64,000 nt of DNA. Origin: Orobanche coerulescens (lineage: Eukaryota > Streptophyta > Magnoliopsida > Lamiales > Orobanchaceae). The stretch spans positions 42,275,501-42,339,500 of the forward strand of contig CM065803.1 in NCBI GenBank assembly GCA_033398695.1, written 5' to 3'. Below the pieces are notes generated by a model. It saw nothing but the letters and a program-made list of their open reading frames with translations, was not told the origin of the DNA and searched no databases. The translations under genes were made by a program, and so were the position numbers. Shown here piece after piece: positions 27,885-41,630 of the stretch (its first letter is position 1; each line of letters opens with the position of its first letter).

Positions 27885-29935
27885 AGTTCACCGGGAGGAT
27901 CGCCCTCCCACCTGAGACAGAAGAAGAGCCTGAACCACCACCACTGATGCCACATCTTCACTTGCCTAATCAGGTTCAGTTAATGGTCAATCAGGACCTG
28001 TGTGCTGGGTCTTCCGGTCCAAGGAATTCTTTTAGCTCCTAGCTACACGGCTCAGGGCCCGAAAGTAGCTTCCTAAGAAGCTGGGATAGCTCATAGTGGG
28101 CCACTAATTGGAGATATCCCGCTAGCGCTAGGTAGCTCCGTCAGGCTTTCGCCCATTGCGGAAAATTCTCTTTGATCCACATCTTCAGTTTGAGCACAGC
28201 TTGGTGGATTTCGTCCCGCAACTAGAAGAAGATGGCTTCGGGGGACCTCATCTTCAGATCTTGGGATCAACAGGTCGACCGCGGTTCTCAGTTGACCTCT
28301 TCTTACTGTAGTTCCAATAGTTGAGGGACGTCTTCTTCGGGGGACCTCTTCAAGACCAACAGCGCTATTCGTCGGGCCATATCGGGCCTTCCCTGCTTGT
28401 TTCATCGGTTTTTGTGAATTGGCTGCACACCTGGCTCTGGAGAGAGTGATCCTAAACCAAGGGGTCAGACTTGGTGAGGAACGCTGGGAGCCCATCTCGT
28501 GGGACCTTCCCCTTTGTTTAAGTTTGAGTTCCCTTCGCTAGCAGCGACAGCTACTCTTGTTATCGCCTTAACCGCTGCAGGGGCTATCGCTTTACCCGGC
28601 CTAGCAAGAGGTTTTCCGCTTAAAAGTGAAATGCTAATCTGGGAAACTGAAGAAGTGTAAAGCTTTGAAGAAGAAAGAACCGCACATCTGCACTCTAAGT
28701 CTTAAAGCAAGAAAGACCTCTTCCCCCGGGACAATCCGCGTTAGCTCTGATTACACCCTCTTTGAATTGAACCATCCCACCCAAAAACAACTCGGAGCCT
28801 AAAGAGAAGAAAGTTCAGTCTACAAGAAGCGCCAAAAGCAACCAAAATATTCCTTGGTGAATCGGGCGTTTCTGCTTCCCCGCTTCGAGGCGAAACTGCA
28901 CAAATAAAACTCTATATATGTATCCGCAAGGTTGAAACTTCCAGGAAAAAACTTCGAATTGGGAGGGCATTCCCGACTAATGGCAACCTTCACTAGTCCG
29001 CTCTCGGTTCTACTATTAGCTATACCTGTTCGGTTGGAGCTGTAGGCGTGCAAAACAAGAGAGCCACTGCTCTTCAGGGTGGTGACTTATCTATTGCCAT
29101 CCGCCGCCCATGCTTCGTCATAGAGTTAGGTAGGCCCACACCCTCTAAAACATTCATCGATTATAGGAGCCTCCTTCAGAGCAAAGATAACTCAGGAGCT
29201 ATGTTAATTGCGAACTGACGCAACTGGTTACAGGCGGACATGGGAACATGCAGTATGTCAATCAAAAATCAACTTGCGTAGAATTACCAGAACTAGTCGA
29301 TGGGGGGGGCTAGTTTACGTTTGAATTTCTTCTGGAACAACCACAAAAAATCAAAAAGAAAGAGTAATGTTTATTTCTAGACACGTCTTTTTTTTGGAGG
29401 TCTACAGACTTCATAAGGGACCATTTGAGTTGCAGATCGTAAGATGCTTTGACCGCCGTCTATACCTTTTATTGCTTTGGGCCGAGCCGAACAGAGTTTC
29501 GTCAGTGTACCTGATTGGAGTTTCCACTTTCCTGTTTTCGGAACTGCGAGTAAATTTGCCCAAGACCTGGGCAAGAAGGCTGGCTGCTCAAGCGTCCTCT
29601 ATGCTTAGCTGCACCTCTTTGCTTTAGGCTTTAAGCTCAATGGTTCGGTGGTTTTTCGATCAACTATCTAACTTAGCCATTCCCCACTCGTCGAGCCAAG
29701 CTTCTCTGGCGCACCTTTGCCTCACAGGTCGATCTCCCATATGGTAGGCGTTGGGCCCTATGGAACTTTCCGAAGATGTTATAATAAGCTTCTTGCCGGA
29801 ATAGAAAAAGAATCACTTCCCAATGGCATGTTCCGAGTTCGTCGGTTAGATAATGAAGATCTGGTTCTCGGTTATATTTCAGGACCTCGCAGATGATCGA
29901 AAGAGGAAACTTAAAGGGAATATAGTTCAAGACAG
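27885..29935. other. Organelle-derived DNA block (mitochondrial/plastid-like)
   Basis: A sharply different base composition (close to balanced GC, no simple repeats) separates this block from its AT-rich neighbours. The wording resembles plant mitochondrial intergenic DNA. Open frames such as 28495-28091 (-), 29367-29627 (+) and 29930-29673 (-) have no recognised family and look like the chance ORFs common in such DNA. The right end carries a plastid infA fragment (29809-29885). Plastid pieces are common inside plant mitochondrial genomes, so a transfer through mitochondria is possible. Edges are approximate. Confidence 0.6.
29809..29885 (+). pseudogene. infA: infA (translation initiation factor 1) fragment, plastid type
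   Basis: The frame reads [11 protein letters not shown], an extra Arg codon, then [13 protein letters not shown], and becomes unrelated and stops soon afterwards (PRR, TGA). [22 protein letters not shown] is the characteristic core of bacterial/plastid IF-1. Both the N-terminal end and the RNA-binding C-terminal half (RIRRSFIRILPGDRV in intact proteins) are missing. It is therefore a non-functional fragment within the organelle-like block. Confidence 0.8.
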
Positions 29936-32187
29936 TGAAAATTTATTTCGGAAAATAATAGAAAGTGGAAACTTTCACTTAAATTAGGAATGAGGGAGTA
30001 ATAATTAAGCGACACTGATAAATTATTAGTACAAAATAGTAATACTCGTCGTGCGTTTCACGGGCTGTAATTTAAATTCTGATACTTACACATTGGGAGA
30101 ATTTAAATGATTAAGAGAAAAAATATTAAGATCAATATAAAACAGTGTGATATATTTACTATTGTTCGAGATAAATGAGAATAACGATTTTTATCGAATA
30201 TATTAAATTAATTCATATTTTATGATCTTTAATTAGAGATCCATATCACGTGCAACACACCGAAAATAGCGGCTATTGCAGTGCGTGGATCTCACACTGA
30301 GACCCACCAAGCGATACCAATGCACAAATCGACTGTAATATAATTGTAGTACTGAACCATAAAATATTAATAACCATCACTTCAACGAGGGGTTTATACA
30401 TCAGACGGCTATAATCGCCACGACACACAGGACTCAAATACAAGTATAAACCATATGAAGATGGAGTATACCCCAAATAATAATACAACTGAAAAGAAAT
30501 ACTACAAAGCGGAAATAAAAATACACGGTTTAATCATAACCAGAGAAGAGAAGGCTCGTGGCCCCAAACTAGTATCCTTCAATCCCTTCGCCGTCACAAT
30601 GCTCTTCCCATGTCTTGGCCTTCCATTGACCTGAAATACAACAAGTATTTCGCCCAAAACCACATAGTCAGATATACATGATAATAAATCTCAAGATGTT
30701 ATACAGATCATATATAATAGATCTCAATAAAACAAACCCGACTGTTGAACATACCCCTCGTGCGTATGAAATACCCAATCACAAACCGTTGGACATACTC
30801 AATCACACATGGTGTATGAACGACCAATCAATATGACTCAAGACGGACATCACAGTACGCCCAATCCGCAAATGTGCTTGTCCACATGTCCACCCTGTAT
30901 ACGGAATCCAGGATATACGTGGGATGATGTACCTAATTAGTCTCACGAAGTAATTGTCTCGTGTGCACATTCCAATGTGGAAACATCAACACACGACCAT
31001 ATGTACCCGACTAAAAATCTTACACATAACCAACTGGCACGCAGTTATGATCCCAGAAATGTCACGATGCAACATAACAACGGAACTCAATTAATCACAC
31101 ATCCATCAAGGATTACGGAACTCACCGAAGTGACAACAACGATCAACTAGACCAACGATATCAAAGGGAGTGAACTTGGGATTACAATCCCACAACGAAA
31201 AGATCGACACGATCAACAACAACACATCGATATGAATCATAGATTCATAAAGCTTTACACATACACGAAATGTATAACATTCACAATAATCACTTATCAT
31301 TATAACCAAGCAAGATAACTTGCCTCAATTCCGGAAATGAAAAAAATAGTCTTTCCTCAAACGAACGAATGGCGTCCTTCGACAACCAACACTCACTAGA
31401 GCAAGCAACCTTGAATGAAATACAATTCATTCAATAACACAATCCACAATATCGATATCGAATTCATGGAAATCGACATCCATAACTCAACACGAATAGT
31501 TCAACCTATTTCAATGAATATCAACGTCCTAATTTATGAACTTCAATACCCTCAATTTATCTTTATAATCAGATCAACATGTTCATAATGTTCTTCAATA
31601 TTTATGATCATCTATCTTACAAGGGTTGTCAGGAACAAGTTCAAATAATCATCATATTATGACAATATTATCAGTAATCATTATAATCTTCTCAAGGATA
31701 TTTTCGATACTTAAACATGATATGTTAAACAATCATCAATCACTAATTCATTAAAAATTTCAGATTTCGTATCAAGTTAAACTTAACTATATCAAAACTG
31801 TGTTAGTTATCTCCCAATTCATCATTAGCTTCATTTACAATAGTTAAACCTCTCAAGAACACTCAAACTATGAGCAATCATTCTCAATTATGTTAATCAA
31901 TAATTCTTGTAAAACATGATCATCCCATCTAAGTACCCCTAAATATTAAGAACATACTCATTTCTAAGTCCTAATAATCATGTTCTTCATTATGTGTTCG
32001 TAAATTCAATAGTAATCATATTATACCCTATCAATTCAACAACACATGAAGTAATCATCAGCAATATCATCATCATCTCAGAATTAACACAAGATTATAC
32101 GGCATACCTCTTTGAAGATGAAGAACAACCAAAAAGACTTCAAGAATCCAGTAAAATCCTCAAGCTCTCAAGCTCCAATCCAATATT
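29936..32187. other. Non-coding repeat-like DNA left of the LARD element
   Basis: No coding sequence was recognised. 30030-30075 carries a CGTGCGTTTCACGGG word, similar to the CCCGTGC hairpins elsewhere. From about 30250 the + strand becomes rich in A and C and poor in G and T, the composition also seen in the flanking LTRs. It is probably part of another, older LTR element into which the LARD inserted. No terminal repeats could be matched. Confidence 0.4.
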
Positions 32188-35100
32188 TGTGCAACACCCC
32201 CAAACTACTCGGGAATATTACAGCGCCGTAGACCCTTTCCCTGAGGGTCTACCAGGCTAAATACAGAAACACCACAATACCATACATACCGACCTGGGTA
32301 ATTAACGGACCATTAGACTGATTTGGTCTTATACCACAACATATACATCAATCATACATTACTCTTTCTCGTAACTCATACCCACGCAAGGGTTAACATA
32401 AATCAATATTCCCGTATAAGGGGAAAATAAACACAACGGAAAGACAAAACAAGACATCACCAAATACTCAACACCGGTCTTCATGTGATTAGTGTCGCCG
32501 TCTTCCATCATCCTTTGTAACGATCCTGTGAATTGCTCCCTAGAAACCTGCAAGTACCTGGACGCAAAACAGACATCCACCCCCCGAATACTCAGGGGTT
32601 AGCAAAACTCCACTGTTTTGCTAGTGCAAGTAAAAATACAAAGACAAGTCATACATATCATACTCCAAGAACATAGAAATCATGAATATACATCCCGAGA
32701 TAATTCACTTGATCGAAATAGTTTGAATTATGAAAGGTAGGAATAAACCCATTTTACATCTCACAGAACATTTTACGATCTCGGGAGTTTTGAAAACATT
32801 TGGGGTTTAAGAATCCTCAAGCCTTTCGAAACATTTAGGGACACAGCCCAAAAATCATTTATTTCAAAATACGATTCCGATAACAAAATACGGGGTCTAC
32901 AACCCAATCATAACATTCCAATTACAAACACGGGGGTCCATGACCCAAATCATCTACATAACATACTCGCAAGATTAACCCGACGGAAACTACACCATGT
33001 CAAACATTAACATGACAATAGTCTCACAGAACGATATCAAAGAGCACAACTTTGCAACTTAACCATACGGTCGAACTCGACACACCACAGAGCTACAATA
33101 CACAGAGCAACCACAGGACTCACGTACCCATACCAAATTATCACAGCCAAGGGACGAATCACACACAACACATTTACTGATGCCATTCCAGCCAAGTACG
33201 ATACCATTTGGACTGCCATTATAATCAGACGAAATATGCGCCAAAAATCATTTTAGAAATCATTTATATTCCGGAATATTAACGGTGCACAAGCACAAAA
33301 CACATTTCTCCAACAAAACATTTCAAAGTTAACCTTGGTACGAGACTCACGGCCACCGTACCCCGCAGAGCCCCGTCGGACATCCCTGGGTGGTTAACCA
33401 TAGTTCGCGATACGCAACTCACGGCAACGTACCCCTAGAGGCCCCGTCGGACTATCCCTAGGTGAACATACACATATCATCCACAATGCCACAGGAAGCC
33501 ATAATTCGAATACTAGAATATGCATACAAATGCTAGGTACTTCGCTAGAATGGCCACTTTAGTCGACGTATACTCACAACTAATGTCACACAACCACAAG
33601 CAATTACCAATACCAAACAACACCAAGCGCCACAACCTCCTTACGAAGAAATAACAACTAATATTACACAGCGTCACATATTCACCGAACAATTACACAT
33701 ATCAATACACAATCCTCGGCAAGTAATTTTCGGTCTACTAACATCACTAAATATAATCAACATCTTCCAACATAGAAAACTAATGCACATATTCCGAAAG
33801 CACATTAATCTACGAAGCATACGAGTTATCTTTTGAAAGATAACAATTATTGAGGACATACCAATCCTTTTAAAAGTTCATTAAAACATTCAAATTGTAA
33901 TTTGGTTCCAATACCAATGAATACGTCTACAAAACACAAAATGTATGGGCAAGATATTTGCCATAATAACCGCTACCGAACACTCCGAAGGACACGGTTC
34001 AACCGGGAAGCTCGGACCCTGAAGAAGATAACGAACGGGAGGGTTCTGACTCGAGTTCTTCACAAGGATTTCGTCCCTAAGTCATATCAGCAATAACTCA
34101 ACAATCGTATGATGAATAGTAATCACATAACGCCCGAAACCCCCTCTAAGACCTTCTATCGGACACCTTCAAGGTATCGATTAACAACTCAACCAAAACG
34201 ACGAATCTATACAATCCAACCATGGAATAACAAGGGAAATGATAGAATACATCTAAATAATCATCAATCCATCACAAATCTAAGTTATTACGGTTAAATC
34301 GGACAAAACCAAACAAAACCCCCAATTTCCCCAAACTATGATTTCTAGGAAATCTGACCTTATGCGCTCGATCAAAGGATGTTATAGGATGGATAATCGA
34401 TGATATGAACTCCAAGAATTCATGGATTCATCGCCTGACAACATGCCTCCACACCCACCAAACCTCCAGCCGCGGAAGGGAAAGAAACGAGTGAGAAAAA
34501 TGGGTGTAAACCCGTCTGCTGGGCCTTATATAGGCAGACTGCCGGCCGCCTTACGACGTAATCGGCCATGGCCCAGCCTTCTGCCCAAAACTGCCGGCAG
34601 CGTTACGTACATGACCGGCCAGGGCTTACGTACGTAACAGGCCTTACGGCCGTAACTTCCGGACCCTTACGGCCGTAACTCAGCCAGGTGTGCCAGCGCC
34701 CCAACACGTGCGGCCATGACTCGGCCGTGGCTAACTCCGACGGTCCGGACGACACCGAAACCCGAACCTGAATATGAATCGAAGATACGGTTACGAAGTA
34801 ATCGCAAAGACAAAACCAAGCGCTAAGAGAATACACGATTCCGACCACCCGAAGGCTCGAAATTCGAAAACGGAAAGTAATTACCCAAAACTTTGGGAAA
34901 TTACGAAAACGGCCCAAAACGTCCGAAATACACGATACACGATCGAAACACCAAGACAAAGCTCGCAACATGAATAATAACATTAAATGAACTTACGAGA
35001 AACTCGAAACAACAGTTTTTGGACCGCCGTTTAAGAACACGAAACTCAACAAAACGATACCGAAACGAACTCGGATGACAAAAAGTGCAGAATTAATCAT

Positions 35101-35192
35101 TCTCGGAATGACAAAATGGTCACAACAGAGTCGCTAAGATGGACTTTAGCCAAAAAAGAAAATTATCGGAAATCGAAATTGTGGATATTACA
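32188..35192 (-). repeat. 3' LTR of the LARD element
   Basis: About 3.0 kb, matching 37692-40739 along its whole length with roughly a few percent difference by eye. The terminal base pairs at 32190 differ slightly (TGTGCAAC instead of TGTAAC). It contains a GC-rich block with repeated TTACGGCCGTAAC-like palindromes (about 34530-34700). Confidence 0.9.
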
Positions 35193-35755
35193 TACTACCC
35201 TCCTTAAAAGAAGTTTCGTCCCGAAACTTAAAACAAGTAGGGAGAAGCAATATCCCGCCAGAAAAACTCAACGAGATACACAAGAAACGCGTAACTTTCG
35301 CCCATTGGCGAAACGTTACAAGCAACGTAAAGGAATATACGGCGTGAAAACATGCTCCACGACGACCAACAGAACGCCACCGATAGAGACATAGTAAAAC
35401 CAACAAGTGACAAGCGTCATCAAACAGATAATACAATCAAGTCGATTATCCGAACAATCACAAGACATAAAGTATCTATTACAAGGAAACACGCACAGTC
35501 GAGAAAACAGAAAGTAAACACAAACAATTCACAAGGGCAATCACAAACAATTCGGACTACGCCGAAATCCTCAAAACCACACTAGGCATTTTCGTGTCCT
35601 TCGGAGCAAAGGCGTAACCTCGATACCCAAATCTCTCAGTTATCATCTCGCAATGCACGGCTCGGTGACCCACCTGGCCACACTCGAAACAACAGACTAA
35701 CGGTGAACGACAATTCTTCGCGGTACGAGATCAGGCAACAACAGCCAGACAACCC

Positions 35756-35905
35756 CGATCGAAAAACAACGATCGAACAACAACGACCGAACAACAATGA
35801 TCGAACAACAACGATCAAATAACAATGATCGAACAACGACGATCGAAAAAACAATGATCGAGTAAGAACGATCGAACAACAACGATCGAATGACAACGAT
35901 CGGAC
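35756..35905. repeat. Minisatellite of CGATCGAACAACAA units
   Basis: About ten degenerate units of 14-17 bp alternate CGATCG with AACAACAA. It sits inside the LARD interior and produces spurious repetitive open frames on the minus strand. Confidence 0.85.
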
Positions 35906-37674
35906 AATGACATCTGAACCATGACGAATAACAGAAATCGAATAGCATCCCTGAAGTCCACAACACGAATCAAGACAATATATGGTCTGGTGAAAACGAC
36001 ATGATATACATTTACATGAGATTCACAGGAGCGGAACCAAATTCGGAAAAAGTCACAACGACAAAAGAATTCACCCGAAACAATACCGCAACTCGTTCGA
36101 AAAACAAAAAATGAAGAGTATAACAAGTCCAGAAAATATCGACGAACACAAACGAGTCGATAGAGTAGAACAAAACGAAAGCGAAAAATATGGGTATTAC
36201 ACCATATCACCTTTAAAAGAGGTTCCGTCCCCAAAACCTAAACAACGAGAACGATGTGCTAGAATAGCAACCTTCCCGGAAATCTTCTCTCGGTCTCTCA
36301 TCTGATCTCCATGACTATCTGTACCGCGGTCACGACCGCACCCTTTGCTCCTAGGCATACTGAGCAGATACTTACTCAATACCACGGCCCAACATTGCAA
36401 AATAATATACCAAATTGCCAACTCGGCTTGACATATCACCTAAGATAGCTAATAGCAACTCGATAAGAAGATCCACGAGGTATCCTTTTAAATGATATCA
36501 TTTGAAAATCCTCTCAACACTACACAATAATCAACAAGGATAATATTTTACAAAATATTCAAAGGTATAATAAAACGACTCTTTCGATACCGTCGGGGTT
36601 CCTTTAGGAAATTCAAGGCCGGCTCGCCAATTTTAAACGATTTTCAAAGTCCACACGAAGCTGCCGATTAAGCGAATCGTCAAAACTGTATGAAATTTAA
36701 TTTTCCACAACTTGCTCAAGTTTATAAAATTTTCAGAAAAGCATTTTCGAACACACACAAACACACATAATTTATCACTTTATAAAAATACGATCCATTA
36801 CCATCAAATCCAATCGCACGCCAACATCATCTATCCACATAATTACAGTATCACACAAGCAACCGTCAAAAGATAATTAACATCTAAAACTGACCTACCT
36901 CTCAGTAATAAGGACTCTCACAACAAGTGCATTTAGGACGAATTAATGTTCACACCACTAACTTAATCACAATTTTGAGCATTATTGACCAATTAATAAT
37001 GCCAACATCACTACACACCTCCGAACTGACGATCAGGAAATCAACAAATCGAAAGCAAGAGTCACGTTTCAAGTAAATTTTTGGTAGACCTCATTTGAGT
37101 TTTTTTTTTTAAATTAAATTTTGAAAACTTGCAATGCAAGAGGAAAATAAAATATAAGTAGTTAAGTTCTAAAAAAAATCCGATCTCGAGGTCATCATAC
37201 GAAATCAAAATTTTTCCTTTCTTGAAAGATGCTTTAAAATAAAATTTACGTGACTCTTCAAAAATAATTAAACTTTGAAATATCACATTGACAAACTTTC
37301 CTTGCGGGATCACACCAAGCCATTACTTCAATGAAACGATTCACACAATATATATACACATTTATACACCGGTATTACTTTTCATTCTAGCACAATACGA
37401 GAATCAAACAAGTACGGAGTACATATTCACGAGGCACATTTAAACTCCACATAATAACACATAATCACACAAGCTCATATAACACGAGACGCAACAAAGT
37501 AGGGAGACTTACATCCACAAATCGCACGAAGATGATGGCTGCACCTCGATACTAATCACGACCGACACCTCAGACGACGCATCGCGACACGACTCAGTCA
37601 GACAAATCTGACAAGACAAGACAAGACCCGACAACACAAAACTCGACCCGACAGCCTAGCTTTTCGCAACCAAA

Positions 37675-37686
37675 GCTCTGATACCA
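37675..37686 (-). other. Primer binding site of the LARD (initiator Met tRNA)
   Basis: On the minus strand it reads TGGTATCAGAGC, complementary to the 3' end of initiator methionine tRNA. It lies five bases inside the 5' LTR end at 37692, which fixes the orientation of the element. Confidence 0.9.
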
Positions 37687-37691
37687 TATTC

Positions 37692-40600
37692 TGTAACACC
37701 CCCAAACCACTCGGAAATATTACAGCGCCGTAGACCCTCTCCCTGAGGGTCTACCAGGCTAAATACAGAAACACCACAATACCATACATACCGACCTGGG
37801 TAATTAACGGACCATTAGACCGATTTGGTCTTATACTACAACATACACATCAACCATACATTACTCTTTCTCGTAACTCATACCTACGCAGGGGTTAACA
37901 TAAATCAACATTCCCGTATAAGGGGAAAATAAACACAATGAAAAGACAAAACAAGACATCACCAAATACTCAACACCAGTCTTCATGTGATTAGTATCGC
38001 CGTCTTCCATCATCCTTCGTAACGATCTTGTGAATTACTCCCCAGCAACCTGCAAGTACCTGGACGCAAAACAGACATCCACCCCCCGAATACTCAGGGG
38101 TTAGCAAAACTCCACTGTTTTGCTAGTGCAAGTAAAAATACAAAGACAAGCCATACATATCATACTCCAAGAACATAGAAATCGTGAATATACTTCCCGA
38201 GATAATTCACTTGATCGAAATAGTTTGAATTATGAAAGGTAGGAATAAACCCATTTTACATCTCACAAAACATTTTACGATCTCGGGAGTTTTGAAAACA
38301 TCTGGGGTTTAAGAATCCTCAAGCCTTTCGAAACATTTAGGGACACAGCCCAAAAATCATTTATTTCAAAATACGATTCCGATAACAAAATACGGGGTCC
38401 ACAACCCAATCATAACATTCCAATTACAAACACGGGGTCCACGACCCAAATCATCTACATCACATACTCGCAAGATTAACCCGACGGAAACTACACCATG
38501 TCAGACATTAACATGACAACAGTCTCACAGAACGACATCAAAGAGCACAACTTTGCAACTTAACCATACGGTCGAACTCGACACACCACAGAGCTACAAT
38601 ACACAGAGCAACCACAGGACTCACGTACCCATACCAAATTATCACAGCCAAGGGACGAATCACACACAACACATTTACTGGTGCCATTCCAACCAAGTAC
38701 GATACCATTTGGACTGCTATTCTAATCAGACAAAATATGCGCCAAAAACCATTTTAGAAGTCATTTATATTCTGGAATATTAACAGTGCACAAGCACAAA
38801 ACACATTTCTCCAACAAAACATTTCAAAGTTAACCTTGGTACGAGACTCACGACCACCGTACCCCGCAGAGCCCCGTCGGACATCCCTAGGTGGTTAACC
38901 ATAGTTTGCGATACGCAACTCACGGAAACGTACCCCTAGAGGCCCCGTCGGACCATCCCTAATTGAACATACACATATCATCCACAACGCCACAGGAAGC
39001 TATAATTCGAATACTAGAATATGCATACAAATGCTAGGTACTTCGCTAGAATGGCCACTTTAGTCGACGTATACTCACAACTAATGTCACACAACCACAA
39101 GCAATTACCAATACCAAACAACACCAAGCGCCACAACCTCCTTACGAAGAAATAACAACTAATATTACACAGCGTCACATATTCATCGAACAATTACACA
39201 TATCAATACACAATCTTCGGCAAATAATTTCGGTCTACTAACATCACTAAATATAATCAACATAGGAAACTAACGCACATATTCCGAAATTACATTAATC
39301 TACGAAGCATACGAGTTATCTTTTGAAAGACAACGATTATCGAGGACATACCAATCCTTTTAAAAGTTCATTAAAACATTCAAATTGTAATTTGGTTCCA
39401 ATACCAACGAATACGTCTACGAAACATGAAATGTATGGGCAAGATACTTGCCTTAATAACCGCTACCGAACACTCCGAAGGACAAGGTTCAACCGGGAAG
39501 CTCGGACCCTGAAGAAGACAACGAACGGGAGGGTTCCGACTTGAGTTCTTCACAAGGATTTCGTCCCTAAGTCATATCAACAATAACTCAACAATCGTAT
39601 GATGAATAATAATCGCACAACGCCCGAAACCCCCTCTAAGGCCTTCTATCGGACACCTTCAAGGCATCGATTAAGAACTCAACCAAAACGACGAATCTAT
39701 ACAATCCAACCATGGAATAACAAGGGAAATGATAGAATACATATAAATAATCATCAATCCATCACAAATCTAAGTTATTACGGTTAAATCGGACAAAACC
39801 AAACAAAACCCCCAATTTCCCCAAACTAGGATTTCTAGGAAATCTGACTTGATTCGCTCGATCAAAGGATGTTATAGGATGGATAATCGATGATATGAAC
39901 TCCAAGACTTCATGGATTCATCGCCTAATAACATGCCTCCACAGCCATCAAACCTCCAGCTGCGGAAGGGAAAGAAATGAGTGAGAAAAATGGGTGTAAA
40001 CGCGTCTGTTGGGCCTTATATAGGCAGCCTGCCGGCCGCCTTACGTATGTAATCGGCCATGGCTTACGGCCGTAACCGGCCATGGCCGAGACTTCTGCCC
40101 AAAACTGCCGGCAGCGTTACATACGTGATCGGCCAGGACTTACATACGTAACAGGCCTTACGGCCATAACTGCCGGATCCGTATGGCCGTAACTCGGCCA
40201 GGTGTGCCAGTGCCCCAACACGTGCGGCCATGACTCGGTCGTGACCAACTCCGACGGTCCGGACGACCCCGAAACCCGAACCTGAATATGAATCAAAGAT
40301 ACGGTTACGAAGTACTCGCAAAGACGAAACCAAGCGCTAAGAGAACACACGATTCCGACCACCCGAAGGCTCGAAATTCGAAAACGGAAAGTAATTACCC
40401 CAAACTTTGGGAAATTACGAAAACGGCCCAAAACGTCCGAAATACACAATACACGATCAAAACACCAAGCCAAACCTCGCAACATGAATAATAACATTAA
40501 ATGAACTTACGAGAAACTCGAAACAACAGTTTCGGACGAGATTCGCAAGAATCGAACTCAAGTGCGGAAAAGCCGTTTAAGAACACCAAACTCAACAAAA

Positions 40601-40739
40601 CGATACCGAAACGAACTCGGATGACAAAAAGTGCAGAATTAATCATTCTAGGAATGACGAAATGGTCACAACAGAGTCGCTAAGATGGACTGCAGCCAAA
40701 AAAAGAAAATTATCGGAAATCAAAATTGCAGATATTACA
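37692..40739 (-). repeat. 5' LTR of the LARD element
   Basis: About 3.05 kb. Compared with the left LTR it has small indels, for example extra sequence GGACGAGATTCGCAAGAATC near 40530 that is absent from the left copy around 35020. It contains the same palindromic TTACGGCCGTAAC-rich block (40020-40200). Confidence 0.9.
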
Positions 40740-41630
40740 ATATGAAGCTCCAAGTCAAGATAAAAGAGGCTTATAATCACTTAGGAGGGCAGGAGGATGA
40801 TTTTTAGAGAGAGAACTCAGAGTTGGTTCGTGCAAAAATGAAATACAAGACGTGTCTTTACAATCTGCAGTTTCCTTAATGTACATCACCTACAAAGGTT
40901 AGCATACGCTAACATCCTTTACGTACGCTAACACCACAGTGTTACGTATGTAAACCTCCTCCAGAGGTTACTGCATCAATTCGTACATTGCCTTGCATAT
41001 GTTGACAAAAATATCGTATGTTATCTCACCACCATTATGTACGCTAACCCAACAACGTTGCAAACACAATGCCCGTTGACTTGGTTGTCCTAATCGAGCC
41101 AAACATTTCAGCCATGCATGGCCCCACACGCCGAAAGTTGAGATTCAGTTTGATACCCTCGGTTACGTACGTAATACATCAATCTTAACATGCGTAAACT
41201 CGTTGCTTTAGTGTACGCTAGACACTGACTGTAACATATGCTAAGTCTAATGTACTTAACCAAAAACACAACTCACCATGCAACGTCTAACGGTCAAAAC
41301 AATATGAATGTCAAACATAAATAATTTGATTCCAAAATATCCCGATATAATATATATTGTATAATTTCAAACACAATACAATGATGCACGCACCATACGT
41401 ACAATACAATAGTATAAAATCAAAAAATATAGCTGGATATTACATCGCGTATGTATATATCTATCTCTCTCTATATAAAATAATTTAAATATATGATATT
41501 TTTTGTAAGGTTAATTGTTATACTTATATAAGTATAATATTTTCACATAAAATGTAAGAATATTAAGTTAATATATATTTTAATTTATTTTGACATCATA
41601 TAATTTAACAATTATTAAGTACTTATTGAT
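40740..41630. other. Non-coding DNA with TACGTACGCTAAC-type words
   Basis: No gene was found. At 40895-41260 the words TACGCTAAC, TACGTACGCTAAC and TTACGTATGTAAAC recur every 20-60 bp. These resemble the motif arrays in the LTRs at 43.7-44.2 and 47.0-47.5 kb. The rest (41300-41630) is AT-rich. It may belong to a decayed LTR. Confidence 0.45.

Larger units (their letters stand above)
32188..40739 (-). mobile_element. Large non-coding LTR retrotransposon (LARD type)
   Basis: Two near-identical LTRs of about 3 kb (32188-35192 and 37692-40739) flank a 2.5-kb interior without any retroviral-type protein. The element reads on the minus strand. After the right-hand 5' LTR comes a perfect primer site TGGTATCAGAGC (37686-37675). 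Before the left-hand 3' LTR lies a purine-rich tract, AAGGAGGGTAGTA (near 35200). LTR ends are TGTAATAT…TTACA. The outer flanks ATATT and ATATG differ by one base, consistent with a 5-bp target duplication. The purine tract with upstream GGGACGAAACTTC is like Ty3/gypsy chromovirus ends, so mobilisation by a gypsy partner is likely. Confidence 0.88.

Noticed and set aside
29662..29895. Functional infA gene
   Set aside because: Only the middle of the protein is recognisable, with an inserted codon and early stop. The start region and C-terminal half are lost.
35636..36234. Three minus-strand frames rich in DRCCSIVV/RSLLFDRC-type repeats
   Set aside because: These are translations of the CGATCGAACAACAA minisatellite and LARD interior; repetitive composition only.
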